This document shows positions 12,184 through 23,001 of a DNA stretch of 64,000 bases, piece after piece. Each line of letters begins with the position of its first letter. Within the stretch, counting starts at the first letter, position 1. This DNA comes from Eutypella sp. D-1 (lineage: Eukaryota > Ascomycota > Sordariomycetes > Xylariales > Diatrypaceae): assembly GCA_023313575.1 (NCBI GenBank), contig JAJTTP010000008.1:434001-498000 (forward strand). Reading direction: 5' to 3'. A program made the position numbers and the translations under genes. The notes beneath the pieces are model-generated. The model was not told where the DNA came from. It did not search any database and saw only the letters and a list, made by a program, of their open reading frames with translations.

Positions 12184-14113
12184 TTACACCGCATCAGGGC
12201 AGTTCGCAGCATCTCCTCCTAGGTATCTCGTCATGATGGCTTTGAAGTCGTGCTCATCAACGACAGCGCCTGTACCTCCGCACTTGGCCTTCTTTTGAAG
12301 ATCGGAGCAGAGACCATCGAGATCGATCTCTCCATTGTGCACCTTCGGACAAGTTTGCAATTTCTCCCTAGATGAGATATTAGTATCCGAATCAATTGTG
12401 TGCAGTGGCGGCGCTGTCACGTACCAGATGTTGTTGCAAGTCAACAATTTACCATTGACGACTGTGACTGGCAAATCGTCATGTTCCTTTTGAGCATCAA
12501 TTTCGTCACAAATGTTTTTCTTCGGTGGCTGCGGGCTATTGGATGCCATGTTGTACGGTGTGGTGAAATCTATGTCAAAAGCATCGTTGAAAAAGGTATC
12601 GTCGAAAGTGGGGTTCGCCAGTATGTTATTCTGCGGCTCACGGTAATCACCAAAGAGCTGAGGATCGAATTGACCTCCATTCTGCTGGGACAACCAGTCG
12701 AGATTACCGAAGTCGATATTGCCGATGCTGCTACCAAAACCTAAAATTTGCGTTAATAAAACCTAGCTCCACTTGACAAAGATATGGAATCCGAATACTT
12801 ACCATGAGGGGCAGCATTGCTCGTGAGAGACGATTGCTCCTCACCAATCGTAGTCAGCGTATCCATAGGTTTGAAACCACCAGGGGATTGAGTGAATGGC
12901 TCCGGCGAGGTGCCGCATGACGAGCTGGGCCCCAGGTTGGAATTTGAAGACGAGCAAGGTGAAGCACCAGCTGCACCGTTAACACTAAAAGTGGTTGAAT
13001 CAAGACTGGTCCTTGATGTGCTGCTGCCATATGTGTTGTCGTACGGCGATGCGTTGTTCAAGCCGGTAGTACCCTTGGCCGAGTTTTCCCTGCGTTGGGT
13101 GTCTGATCCCTCTCCGCCCTTGGCTGAGCCAGGTGTGGCCTTGTCCCTGGGAGTTTCTTGAGGACTATTGTGACTGTTTGAATTGGCGCTTGGGGGGGAA
13201 GGATATGACGTCCTCTTGGCATTGTTGTTTTGAGGTGCAGGAAGAGAACCAAACTTAGGGAAGTCAAATTGGAAATTGACGTCACCGAGGTTCTGGACGG
13301 CCCCGGAGCCAAAAGGCTGGCTTCTCTGACTACTGGTAGATGGGTGGGATTGGTGGCCCATAAGTGACATCCTTTTCCTGTATTCATTTAGCTCGGTCGT
13401 CAGTTTTTCAATCTGAGACCGTAGCTGGCTGTTCTCATTGTTTGCAGAGTTGGACGCCTTCTCGAGTTCTTCGACTTTGGTTTCAAGGTCCTTGACATGC
13501 TTCTCCTTACGCTCACGGAAAGCACGTTGGGCCGCACGATTCTGGGCTTTCCTCTTCTGTTTGATTGTTAGAAGCTGTATTCAAGGCTGGTGTAGTGTAT
13601 AATACTCACCGAGCTAGGCTCGTTTGTGAGCGGCTTCCGACCCGGTTTCTTAGGAACCTTGCCTTCACTCTCCCGTCGCTTGCCACCTCCTTCCTCTTGA
13701 TCTTCATCATCGTCCTCCTCTAGTCCCCGCTTATCGGGGTTCTCGTTCTCGGGAGAGGCGGATTTGGAATTGTCCTTGGTTGATTCGGTGGCAGAGCCAG
13801 GTAGGTCTCCGATCATCTTGGCGGAACCATCGGTGGCAAAGTCGAAGTCAAAACCACCATCGGGGCTGAAATCGTAGTCGTAGTCCACGAAGGGACTCTC
13901 CTGATGGCCATTGGGCTGATGAGAGCCAGAGCCCTGATGGTTCTGAGTGGGGGAAGTCGTCAAAGATTGAGGAGACAAAGACAAGGGATGGTTGTCGGGT
14001 GACTTGTCGCTGGTGGCAGGCTGGTTTGAAGTAAGAGCACGGAAGAGCAAGTTCTGTTGCTGGGGTGTGAGAATGAACTGTGGGAGGCCATTGCCTCTAG
14101 TAGTTGAAGCCAT
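12184..14113 (-). CDS. yap1: AP-1/Yap1-type redox-sensing bZIP transcription factor
   Basis: Four exons (14113-13610, 13556-12803, 12740-12425, 12367-12184) give 585 residues. The basic region begins at residue 169 (KRKAQNRAAQRAFRERK) and is followed by a heptad coiled coil (KDLETKVEELEKA). The middle is a long Ser/Asn/Pro-rich activation region. The C-terminus has the cysteine-rich domain of fungal Yap1/Pap1 factors: Cys497, 521, 531, 545, 554 and 581, with a leucine-rich export signal overlapping IDLDGLCSDLQ. Known family role: oxidation of these cysteines blocks nuclear export, so the factor accumulates in the nucleus and switches on antioxidant genes. The third intron (12424-12368) is 57 nt with no in-frame stop, so a naive reading runs through it. 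Splicing it restores the family sequence CNNIWEKLQTCPKVHNG. An acidic patch (EEDDDEDQEEGGG) precedes the basic region. Exon 1 starts at the first in-frame ATG; upstream frame extensions lack an ATG. Confidence 0.96.
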
Positions 14114-15108
14114 GACGACGACTTGGAACGATGAGCAAATAAGATAATTGTACGATGAAATGAAGTATTGGATTATATGACAGAGATAAATCAATAGCAA
14201 GCTTTTGTGCTATGGACAACTCTCCCAGCGATGGCCCGTGGTTTCAGTGCTGTCGCGAACCGAGAGAGTTGTCAAAAGAAGAATTGTGAGGCGGAGAACG
14301 TAAATCGCAACTCCGTTACGAGTAACAAACAATATCGTTGTGTGCGCGAATATCGCCGTTTCCCAACTAGTTTCTGAATCAATCAGGCCGTCTTTGTAAG
14401 AATTGTTTGGTCTTGGGGACCTTTTAGGCTCTGGGCTGTGATGTCAGAGGGTAGGTAATTGAACAACTACGGTGGGTATGAGGAGTAAAATTGATGATCC
14501 CCTGTTGGTAGGAACGTACGTATGTCGGATGAATCTAGGTAGGTAGATCGGATAAAGAAAAAAAGAAAAAGACCAGACAGAAAGAAGTATTAAGGATTCC
14601 GAGGTCTGTTTGTTAGGTCGACCACTCTTGCGCAGTCTTGCACAGGAAGAGCGGGACGTGCTTTAGGGAACAAACGGTTCAGTCGTCTGAGACAAGACGT
14701 AACGGGATGATCTTCCATACACACATAAGACCCGCCTGAAAAATAACTATAGGTAGCCAATGACCTATCAACGGTCAACTGGCGAAGAACAGGAAGCTAT
14801 GATACCAGGATATGGACAGCGTGGCGAAAAAGAGAAAAAGGTGAAAAAGTATGATGAGATGATGAAGTGGTGAAAGTTGGTGAGTGATAGTGAATGAGTT
14901 TAGTGCTCAGTGTTCACCTGGGCAGTGTTCAGTGGTGTGTTCTCCCAGCATGTAGTATTGTCTCTTTAGTGGCTGAGCAGGAGCGGGATTGGTAGCCCAC
15001 GAAAAGTAGACTCGATTCTAGGTAGTAGACCACCACGTACAGCCGCGATTCCGTGATCCCGCAAAAAGTTTCGAGGCGAACCCCGAGCTATGAGATATGA
15101 CGAAAGTG

Positions 15109-15145
15109 CAGGCAGGCAGGCAGGCAGGTAGATAGGCAGATAGAT
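15109..15145. repeat. GGCA/GATA simple repeat
   Basis: Six consecutive GGCA-type units pass into GTAGATAGGCAGATAGATGG-like sequence, about 1 kb upstream of the AP-1 start. Confidence 0.8.
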
Positions 15146-15254
15146 GGCTTACTCCTCAGCTCCTTGGATGCCTTGAGTATAAGGCAAGTAAGTAGTAAAA
15201 GTCAATCCTGCGTCCCAAGCACAGGCACTATTGTATGTACGTAGGATATGATGG

Positions 15255-15286
15255 GGATAGGATAGGATAGGATAGGATGGGATAGG
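15255..15286. repeat. GGATA pentanucleotide repeat
   Basis: Five perfect GGATA units, then GGATG and another GGATA. It is a polymorphic-type microsatellite in the region upstream of AP-1. Confidence 0.85.
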
Positions 15287-16521
15287 TGGAAAAGAATCCG
15301 GAGGAGGGGCGTAGAAGAAGAAACGGGCGTAAGTACGTATGTGTGGTGGGTGTCAGGGTGTGTGTGATATGTATGGGGTTGGTTTGTTCGGTCTAAGAAA
15401 ATCTGGCTGTCTGCGTAGGTGGTCTTGGGTGGTTAGGTGGTAAGTCGAGTCAAGAGAAGACATCCATCCAACCATTCATTCATTTCATGGAATCTACCTA
15501 AGAGACGGGATGGGTCCATGGATCATTCCGATTTGTAAGCTTGCTGGGCTCCCCGAGGTGAATAAGAAGCTACCAACTCCCGCTAAACTATTTCTTAGCT
15601 AAAATACTCCTTCTTACACCTTCCATGCCCAGGTGTCACCTACTTACCCTAGGAAAGTATTATATTCATGCAGTCATGTATGTATGTGCGTAGTACTTCC
15701 TTCCAATGTTGTACGTAGGTAGGAAAAAAAGTGACAGACAGTCAATCACCACTTGGCACATCCCATCATCCATAGACGTACACAAAAACACCAGAACACC
15801 AGATTGCCAGAGTAGCAGAGCACCAATGCACCAGAGCTTGTGCAAATCTACTACGAAATACTCTGTACGTACTTCAGAAGAGCCCCCAAAGCCTGGAGAT
15901 CCCCTCCCCCTCCAACCACCCGACCGACCGGCTTTAACCCCTCGGACATAGCGGTCCAAACCGACGGGTACTGTACTAAGTACCCAGTGTATTTGCTCGG
16001 CCTGCCTTGCTGGGCTAGGTACCTACCAAGGTTCATAGTATACACGCTTTTCACCGGCCCCCGGGCTTTACATGAATCGGGCTCTGACGCTCGTAACCTC
16101 ACCAGACTATACAAGTCTAGACCGCTTTCGGATTTCAACTCATTAAAAGTACGGGAGTAACCCCCGTCTGCCTGTATCGAACAAACCCCACGAAGCCGTG
16201 AAAATAATGTACATCCGTTGGGTAGGCGGAGTCTAGTGACATGTTATTGACAACTGACAGCACGATTCGAACTGTCCCGCAAGGCCAGAACTCAACCCAG
16301 GACTCAACCGCCTTGCCCTTCTTGCCACTCACTCTCGCACCCTCTGCCGATCAGTTGAAATGGGGCAGTTGTATGGCTGATGTAGGAACAACCTGACAGC
16401 ATGCGCTGCTTCAAGAAGTAAATAAATCGCCACTTGATACGGTATATGAATACTTGGCACTTTGTCGACATAGTAGCATACATATCTATACGGCTGTACG
16501 GTTACATTAGGTTGATGAGTG

Positions 16522-16538
16522 ATGGTGGTGGTGGTGGT
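16522..16538. repeat. TGG trinucleotide repeat
   Basis: Five consecutive TGG units in the AP-1/BSD divergent intergenic region. Confidence 0.75.
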
Positions 16539-18614
16539 TGTCCAGGACCCTGAAGAAGTCGTCGGGTTGGGAGTAAAATCCCCGGGACATGGGGATATGG
16601 AGATATATTAAAAAACTACCTAAACTACCCGTCCTGCTGCGGAGTAAGGTCCTGGGACTGTGGTACCTTTTAGCGAACACCGAATGACTCGTCTAGCACG
16701 GCGAAGGGGCGAGATCCGATCTATTGGGGATAAGTGCTTACAGTACTCCGTACTATGTAGTATCATCTATGCATCCAGTCATAAATTCTGATAAGTTCTG
16801 TGTATGGAGTTCTAGGCAGGCCGCGATACACAATCAGTGCATGAGTTTTTCCACATACTGTGTCGTGTTCGTGTCTATTGGCAACAAACGCTGTCTGAGT
16901 GTCTTGCGACTTGTGCAGTGCCCGCCAACCGCGAGCCGGCCAGCGTGAAACGAACTACACAGCGCTTCTGCATATCCGGGTGGTTTTTTCCTTTTTTCGG
17001 TGTTTCCAAGGAAGGTTATCTATCACTTTTTAAGTAGAGAGGCACCTGGTAAAGAAGAGGGACTGACTTGACTCGCTTGCTCGTTCGTGGACCCCAACCC
17101 CGCCTTGTATGTCTAGCCGGCGTACGCCCTCCCCTCGACATCACCAAAGCCCTATCGTCCACAGGCAGATGGGGCAATGGATAGACAATGCAGGCCCTTA
17201 CTAAGGAGTGTGAAATCCCACACTTGGAGGCGCAACTCGAAACATAACAGGTTGGCTAGAAGCCCTTTTCAGGTACATGATGCATATCGATGCATACCTC
17301 CCACATTCCACACAATACCGAATCGATATTGGGCCGGCGGGCTCTTCCGCGAATAAAGTGCTCCGCTCTGCTTCGCCATCGCCACTAAATGGGGGGAAGC
17401 TAGAGAGATTGGGCAAATGGGGTTCTCACCGGCTTTTTCCACCTAAGTAGGTTTTTTTGAGGGCTTTCTGCTTGGCACGTGGGCTAGGTTATCACTGAAC
17501 GGACTATCTACTTATCTGATTAACATTTAGAAATTGAAGCAACAATATATCGGCAAAGCCCTTCACTTTGAAGTCTTACTCTGACAGATAAGTTCTTGGA
17601 ATGGGCGCGGTGATGTATATATATCTGGTTATACAGCGTACAGATAGGTATGCCCAAGTGTCTTGAGTGTATATACTTCAGCTGCCAGAGTTAATGCGAG
17701 GATCTACTTGGTTAACATGTGATTGACTGAATGGGCAGACGCGGAGTCTATGAGTCTGTATGTAGTCTGTTGAGTTGAATGATATTCGGCTCAACATAAC
17801 CTCGGCAGTCTTTGGTTCTATGATTCGAAGACAATTGGAATAAAGAATGAAGTCGAGACAAATAATACTGGAAAAGACAACCCGCATTGGGAAGCTGTAA
17901 CAATATTAAAAATGCCTGAAACTTCGTCATCCGTTATCCGTCATCCCTCCTGCACTAGAGTACCCGACTCTAGTAGGTCTCCGTTATCTGATGAATCTGC
18001 CACTTAAGCGATAAGCTCTGATCGCTCAGTGTCGTCAGCTGTCACCAACTGTCTCAAGATACGCTCCCACCTTACATTCCCCTCAAGCCCCTCCGAAGTC
18101 AACCTACCTAGGTAGTTTCGATGCTGCCCTGACTGCCACGCTAGCGAGCTACGTCAGTAAACCTTGGAAGCAGTACAGTCGTCAATTGGTCTTGTATTTA
18201 CCCAGCTTGCCCAGGTGGTAGATCGGACCGCCACCTCAATATCAGCCTCATTCAACACAACACACTTGAACATACCATAGGTACCGTACTTAGGTAGTAA
18301 ACAAAGCCCCGGGCATCAACCACATTCAAACTTCAATATAACTAGTACGAGACAGCGCGAGTCCGCTGTCGGTCTTTATACCTACATATTCTTAGCGATC
18401 GAACCAACTTATATCTATCCCACGGGAACCAATTGAGGTTCCATTTCCAACGAAGTATTCGGGATCCTCCGGACTCTAACAAAGAAAGAAACCTTATATC
18501 CCCCCGCTCTCCCAATCCTCGAATCCTTCAGGGGGTCCGTCCGATGTGTTGAAATTCCCCCGCCGTCTTCTCCTCTTAAAAACAAAGCGGAAGCGGGAAA
18601 GAAAAAAAAAGACA

Positions 18615-20332
18615 ATGGATCTCGTATACGACAACATCGCCAAGGAGTCCCTACCCAAGGATGCCGAGCCGTCGTCCTCTTCCGCCGCCGCCTCCGCCTC
18701 GGACGACAACAAGAAGCCGGAGCCCCAGTCGACGATAAACGATGATATTCAGGAGGCCTACCGTGCCTTCTCCAACAGCCCCTGGGGCACCTGGCTTGGG
18801 GGCCAGGTCGGGAAAGTGGTAAAGCAGGTATGCCGGCCAAGCACCGTCCTCCCCACCCGATGAAGATGAAGATGACGATGAGGGCGGGCCTTCTTGCTTT
18901 CCTCAATCGATACACGGAGAGTGGTTACTGACATGTTACCACGTACGCACAGGGTGGAGAAGTCTACAGAGAAGCACAACAGGAGGTCACCTCGCTCGGT
19001 GTTGACGCCACCCGGGGCCTCGCCAGGCTCCGGGCTAGGGCGATCTCGTTGACGACGGCCCCGCCCCCCGACGGCGAGCAGAGCACGTCACAGGAGCGAT
19101 CCGTCGATGACAAGGAGGAAGACAAGGTGGATAAGGGCAAAGGGAAGGAAAAGGACAAGGATGGGGACCGGGACGCCGAGACAACGCCGACGACCGCCAG
19201 GGACGGCAAGATGGACGAGGCGATGAGCCAATCGGAGTCGTACCTCTCGAAGCTGCGGGCGGAGGCCGCCAAGCGGCTCAAGGACATCCAGCGCGCCGAG
19301 GACGCCGCCGACGAGGCCCTGCTGAGCTTCGGCAAGAACCTGCGGGACTTCCTGCAGGACGCCATCGTGCTGAAGCCCGGGGACGGGTCCCAGGGAGGCG
19401 GGGGCGCCGGCGGGTCGTCCGCGCAGCACCAGCACCAGCAGCAGCGCTTCGAGAGCAAGGACGAGTCCGGCAAGCGCGTGATCCACACGTCGCGCTACGA
19501 CGCCCAGCTGCACGTCATCCACACGAGCGAGCGCAGCTTCGCCGAGGACCCCGCCGGCCCCGAGTTCGCCGCCTGGGCCAAGGGCTTCGACGCCGAGGCC
19601 AAGACCGACGCCATCGCCGCCGACCTCGCCAAGTACCCCGAGCTCCGCGCCAACATGGAGCGCCTCGTCCCCGACAAGGTCGCCTACGCCGATTTCTGGA
19701 AGCGCTACTACTTCCTCCGGCACAGCATCGAGACGGCCGAGGCCCGCCGGCGGGATCTCCTGAAAGGTTCGTTTGCTTTTTCCATATCTTGAAATTTCGA
19801 TTTCCTTTGCATGTACGGGGGTTTGGTTCTTTGCAATTGGGGATCTACTAGTTTTTCCATTTCTATTCTATATGAGCGACTAACTTTTTTTTTTGCCTCT
19901 CTAGCTGCGTCCGCGGAGGAAGAAATCGGATGGGGCGAGGAGTCCGATGACGAGGACGAGTCGAGCGAGGACGAGACGCCGGCCAAAGCGGGGGCCAAGC
20001 AGCCGAGACCCGCCTCCTCCGCTTCCACCAACACTATCCAGCCCCCTACCACCGCCGCCACCGCCAAAGCCACCGCCAAACCCGCCGCTAAAGCCACCGC
20101 TACCACTACCAAGACACCCTCGAAGCCGTCGGAGCCCCGCAAGTCCAACGACGAGAAATCCCAGGCGGACAGTGACACCAGCTACGATCTGGTCGGGGCG
20201 GCCTCGGGGAACCCCAGCCAGGCGCCTAGCCAGGCGCACAGCAGCCCGAAGGACAGCCGCAAGACGGGCGACAGTTCTTCGGACGACGACAGCGATGACA
20301 GTGACGACAGTGATGACGAGGAGTGGGAATAA
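18615..20332 (+). CDS. BSD-domain protein (Dos2/BSDC1-like)
   Basis: Three exons (18615-18827, 18953-19766, 19905-20332) encode 484 residues. The N-terminal part (MDLVYDNIAKESLPK, then INDDIQEAYRAFSNSPWG) and the following amphipathic stretch resemble the BSDC1/Dos2-type family. The BSD domain lies at about residues 270-325: FAAWAKGFD, LRANMERLVPDKVAYADFWKRYYF, with the conserved FW pair. The C-terminal third is low complexity: Ala/Thr/Lys/Pro-rich repeats, then a Ser/Asp-rich acidic end (SSDDDSDDSDDSDDEEWE). The biochemical role of this branch is unsettled; the BSD fold is also found in TFIIH p62 and synapse-associated proteins. The gene converges on TSR2. The stop is followed by about 470 bases before the TSR2 stop, so their 3' UTRs may be close or overlapping. 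The ATG sits in a purine-rich leader and is the first in frame. Confidence 0.9.
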
Positions 20333-20804
20333 AGAACATGACAACGCTCTGTTATACGAGGCTTTTCTTCTTCTTCTTGGATCGGTTGGCATGGAATTTG
20401 CTGTTGGGTTGTGTTTTTTGGCTTTCCTTTGATGAACACTCCTGTGGTTTTGTGGTTCGTGATAATGGGCGCCCGGTTGATTTCTTGAGTTCTGTTGTGT
20501 GTGTGTCGTCCGTGAGCTTTGTGTGCTGAACCGGAAACAAAATCCCCGGTCTCGTTGCGCCGTCCTACGCTGTGCTGTGCTGCACATCCCTGTATATCCC
20601 ATTTTTTCTCCCTCTGGCAGAACTCGTAATACTGGAAAAGGAAGGAATGGCCGTCCTCTGCGCGCGCATATCCTCGGTTCTGTAGATCTATCTCCTCGTA
20701 TCGTGTCCCCTCTCCCGACTTCGTCCCCGACCCCATATGTGCCGCGCCAACCACCCCCCCACCATTTTCTCTTCTTTTGCGTTTGACCAGGATATAGTGG
20801 CCGC
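20333..20804. terminator. Convergent 3' region of BSD and TSR2 genes
   Basis: 472 bases between two stop codons on opposite strands. No gene is seen. Both transcripts must end here; T-rich stretches near 20370-20440 and 20600-20615 are compatible with 3' UTR sequence. Confidence 0.5.
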
Positions 20805-21583
20805 TCATCTCTTTTTCCTCGTAACCTTAGTAAACCCATCCTCGTCGATCTCGGGCTGCGGTTTCTCCTTGGGAACGGCGACGAGCGCGGGCGCCTCGTC
20901 CATATCTACGTCCTCGTCCTGACCATTATCATCATCATCGTCGTCGTCGTCGCTCTCCCAATCACTGCCGTCGGTATCCTGGTCGGCGTCGGGGGCCTGG
21001 ACGGCAGCGACCTTCTTCCCGCGGCCGGCCTCCCAGCGGCGGCGGAGATCATCGACGGGGGCGAAGTCGCCCTTGGCGCACTGCGCGCGCACGCGCACGA
21101 TGGTCTCGGCGCTCTCGAATGCCGTCTCGTCGTCCACGTTGACCTCGAACTCGTCCAGCATCACCTGCAGCAGCACCGTCTCGACGTACTCGACGTCGGG
21201 TTCCTCCTCCTGCTGCCCTGCCCCCGATCCGTTCTGCTGAGTCACTGGCTTATTGCTTTGTTGTTGTTGTGGCTTCGCGAGGTCGACGAACGAGGGGAAT
21301 AGCTCGACTATGGCCCCGGCGAACCAGTCCCGCTTGTCGGAGGACGCGGGGCCGCCCCAGTTGTTCTGCACGGCCAGCGTCAGGGCGGGCCACAGGTGCA
21401 GCGTGAGCGCGACGCCCTGCTCGAAGTTGGACTGCCGGGTTTCTGCTTCTGATCAGCCTCTTTCCCGCACGTACAGTTAAGTCCGTACGTAATAAATAAC
21501 TAAAAATAGGGGGAAAAAGGAAAAAAAAAACCCAAATGAATTTATTTACCTGGCGACGGCTCTGTTTGTGAAGACGAAGCCAT
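20805..21583 (-). CDS. TSR2: Pre-rRNA processing protein TSR2
   Basis: Two exons (21583-21550 and 21442-20805) encode 223 residues, typical for TSR2. The defining WGG motif is at residues 40-42 in AVQNNWGGP, inside the conserved N-terminal helical domain (SNFEQGVALTLHLWPALTLAVQ). The YVETVLLQVMLDEFEVNVDD block follows. The C-terminus is strongly acidic (SDWESDDDDDDDDNGQDEDVDMDE segment) and ends FTKVTRKKR. Known role: in yeast Tsr2 is the escort of ribosomal protein eS26, handing it to pre-40S particles. The intron acceptor is a NAG-NNN-NAG doublet: using the site 6 nt upstream (after GATCAG) would add two residues (Glu-Ala) and keep the frame. It is head to head with the hydrolase gene across 1.4 kb. 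Confidence 0.94.
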
Positions 21584-21851
21584 TGTGGATGGGTGGTGAA
21601 TGCTAATTTCTTCTCTTCCCTCTCTGTTCAATTTTTTTTTATTTCTTATTTTTAATCGTTTCTTTTTCGTTAGTGAGTCTGTAATGGAGGGGTTCCCCCT
21701 ATCGCTTTCTTCCAACTCAATGGAGGGGCAGTCAGCTCAATTCAATCCAGCCCACTTTGCGCCCACAACCCCCCTGACACCTTTTTTTTTTCTGGGGCTC
21801 CCCCGTTCTGCCGTCGGTGACCGTCCTGCCTGTTCCAGACGGGGGACGCTT

Positions 21852-21864
21852 GGGGGGGGGGGGG
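21852..21864. repeat. Poly-G run (13 G)
   Basis: Thirteen consecutive G about 270 bases upstream of the TSR2 start codon, in the TSR2/hydrolase promoter region. Confidence 0.8.
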
Positions 21865-22583
21865 ACAATTGACGGATTTGGTTCCCTCGAGGAATTCTCT
21901 GGACCCACCAATAACCTAAACGTAGTTTGGCGCTACCACGCACTAGGGGTAACGCATGACATCACCCGTCTCTTCAGGAGCTACTACTCGGGTCTACTGG
22001 AGGTTCCAATTTGCGACAATGCGATACATGAATATGAACGGAACCCGGAGAGATCGGTGCTCAGATCTCCCCTTTTCCTTAAATATTGCACTCCCCGCTA
22101 ACTCTATATGGAAAAAGAAAAATGCTACCCAGGTAACTTTAAGCATGTACTCTCGTTATTAACTTCCAATTGTTCTGCTTTGCTTCGTAAGTTCTAGTTA
22201 ATACGTGTAGTTAAGTGGAAAGCTCCAAGGTTGGGAACTGACAAGCTGGAAACGGTCCCGAGGTCGAATCAAATTAAATAAAAGAAATGCCTCCACTATC
22301 AAATGCCAAAATAACCTTGGCCCTTGGCTTGAATTGATCTTCCTTAACTTCGTACCTTTCATTCTCTCTTTTACTACAACCCTCCTCCGCCTCCCCCCTA
22401 AATCTTACGAAGCTGGACCTCGAACTAACACACTAGCAAGCAGACTGGATTTCAGGCTTGTTGGGTAGACAACCTGGCACGTTGCCATTGATCGTGTTTA
22501 CATATTATGTAGATGACCCGGTGGCTTGAAACTTTATACTACCTTCCCCCCAGTCTCTTCTTGCCTTCAATATCTAACTTCTA

Positions 22584-22619
22584 CTAAGCATATATATATA
22601 TATATATATATATACTTAG
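22584..22619. repeat. (TA)12 run with inverted flanks
   Basis: Twelve TA units (22591-22614) are flanked by CTAAG (22584-22588) and CTTAG (22615-22619), which are reverse complements. The whole element is a palindrome that could extrude as a hairpin. It lies about 380 bases upstream of the hydrolase ATG. Confidence 0.85.
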
Positions 22620-23001
22620 GTATCAATAAGAACGTTCTTTTCTTCTTTCCCGCTCCTTGTTCTTTCTTGACCATTTAGACATTTATATATATCATTATCA
22701 ATAACTATTAAAACCTATTATCGTCACAAATCTTCCGTACTTCGTAACCTTGTTCCCAATTCCACTTGCTGCCACCTAGAGATATCTTCCCGTGCTGCCC
22801 TTTTCCTTGCGTGACTGACTTCCAATTTCTTACTGGCTTATAACAACTACATAAGTCAATCCCTTTGTTTTTGTTATTTCCCCTTACTTACGACGCATCG
22901 TTCTTTGTGTGGTGTGTCCGTAATACATGATACCCCCTTTTTCTCGTATTGCTTTTTTTTTTTGGACTTAATGCTACATTAATAAGGAGTTTGCTTGTCA
23001 A

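Larger units (their letters stand above)
14114..18614. promoter_or_regulatory. Divergent intergenic region between AP-1 and BSD genes
   Basis: 4.5 kb separate two head-to-head genes. No protein-like frame was recognised. It contains simple repeats (GGCA/GATA units at 15109-15145, GGATA units at 15255-15286, TGG units at 16522-16538) and TAGG/CCTA motifs at 14535-14547, 15713-15723 and 18112-18125. The proximal few hundred bases at each end should hold the two promoters and the AP-1 leader. I could not identify specific operator sites with confidence. Confidence 0.5.
21584..23001. promoter_or_regulatory. Divergent promoter region, TSR2 and hydrolase
   Basis: 1.4 kb between two head-to-head starts. 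It holds a 13-G run (21852-21864), T-rich tracts near 21630-21675, and a (TA)12 run flanked by CTAAG/CTTAG (22584-22619). The stretch 22560-23000 is pyrimidine- and AT-rich and looks like a fungal leader for the hydrolase gene. No protein-like frame was recognised. Confidence 0.55.

Noticed and set aside
12184..12693. Uninterrupted 169-codon reading of the AP-1 C-terminus
   Set aside because: It includes 19 residues translated from an intron; splicing restores the conserved cysteine-rich domain sequence.
16255..16280. GATTCGAAC resembling a tRNA T-arm
   Set aside because: The flanking bases do not form a five-pair stem and there is no acceptor stem or D-arm at the right spacing.
19901..20839. 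312-codon minus-strand frame opposite the BSD gene end
   Set aside because: It reads the complement of Ala/Pro/Asp repeats and crosses the convergent 3' region without any conserved motif.
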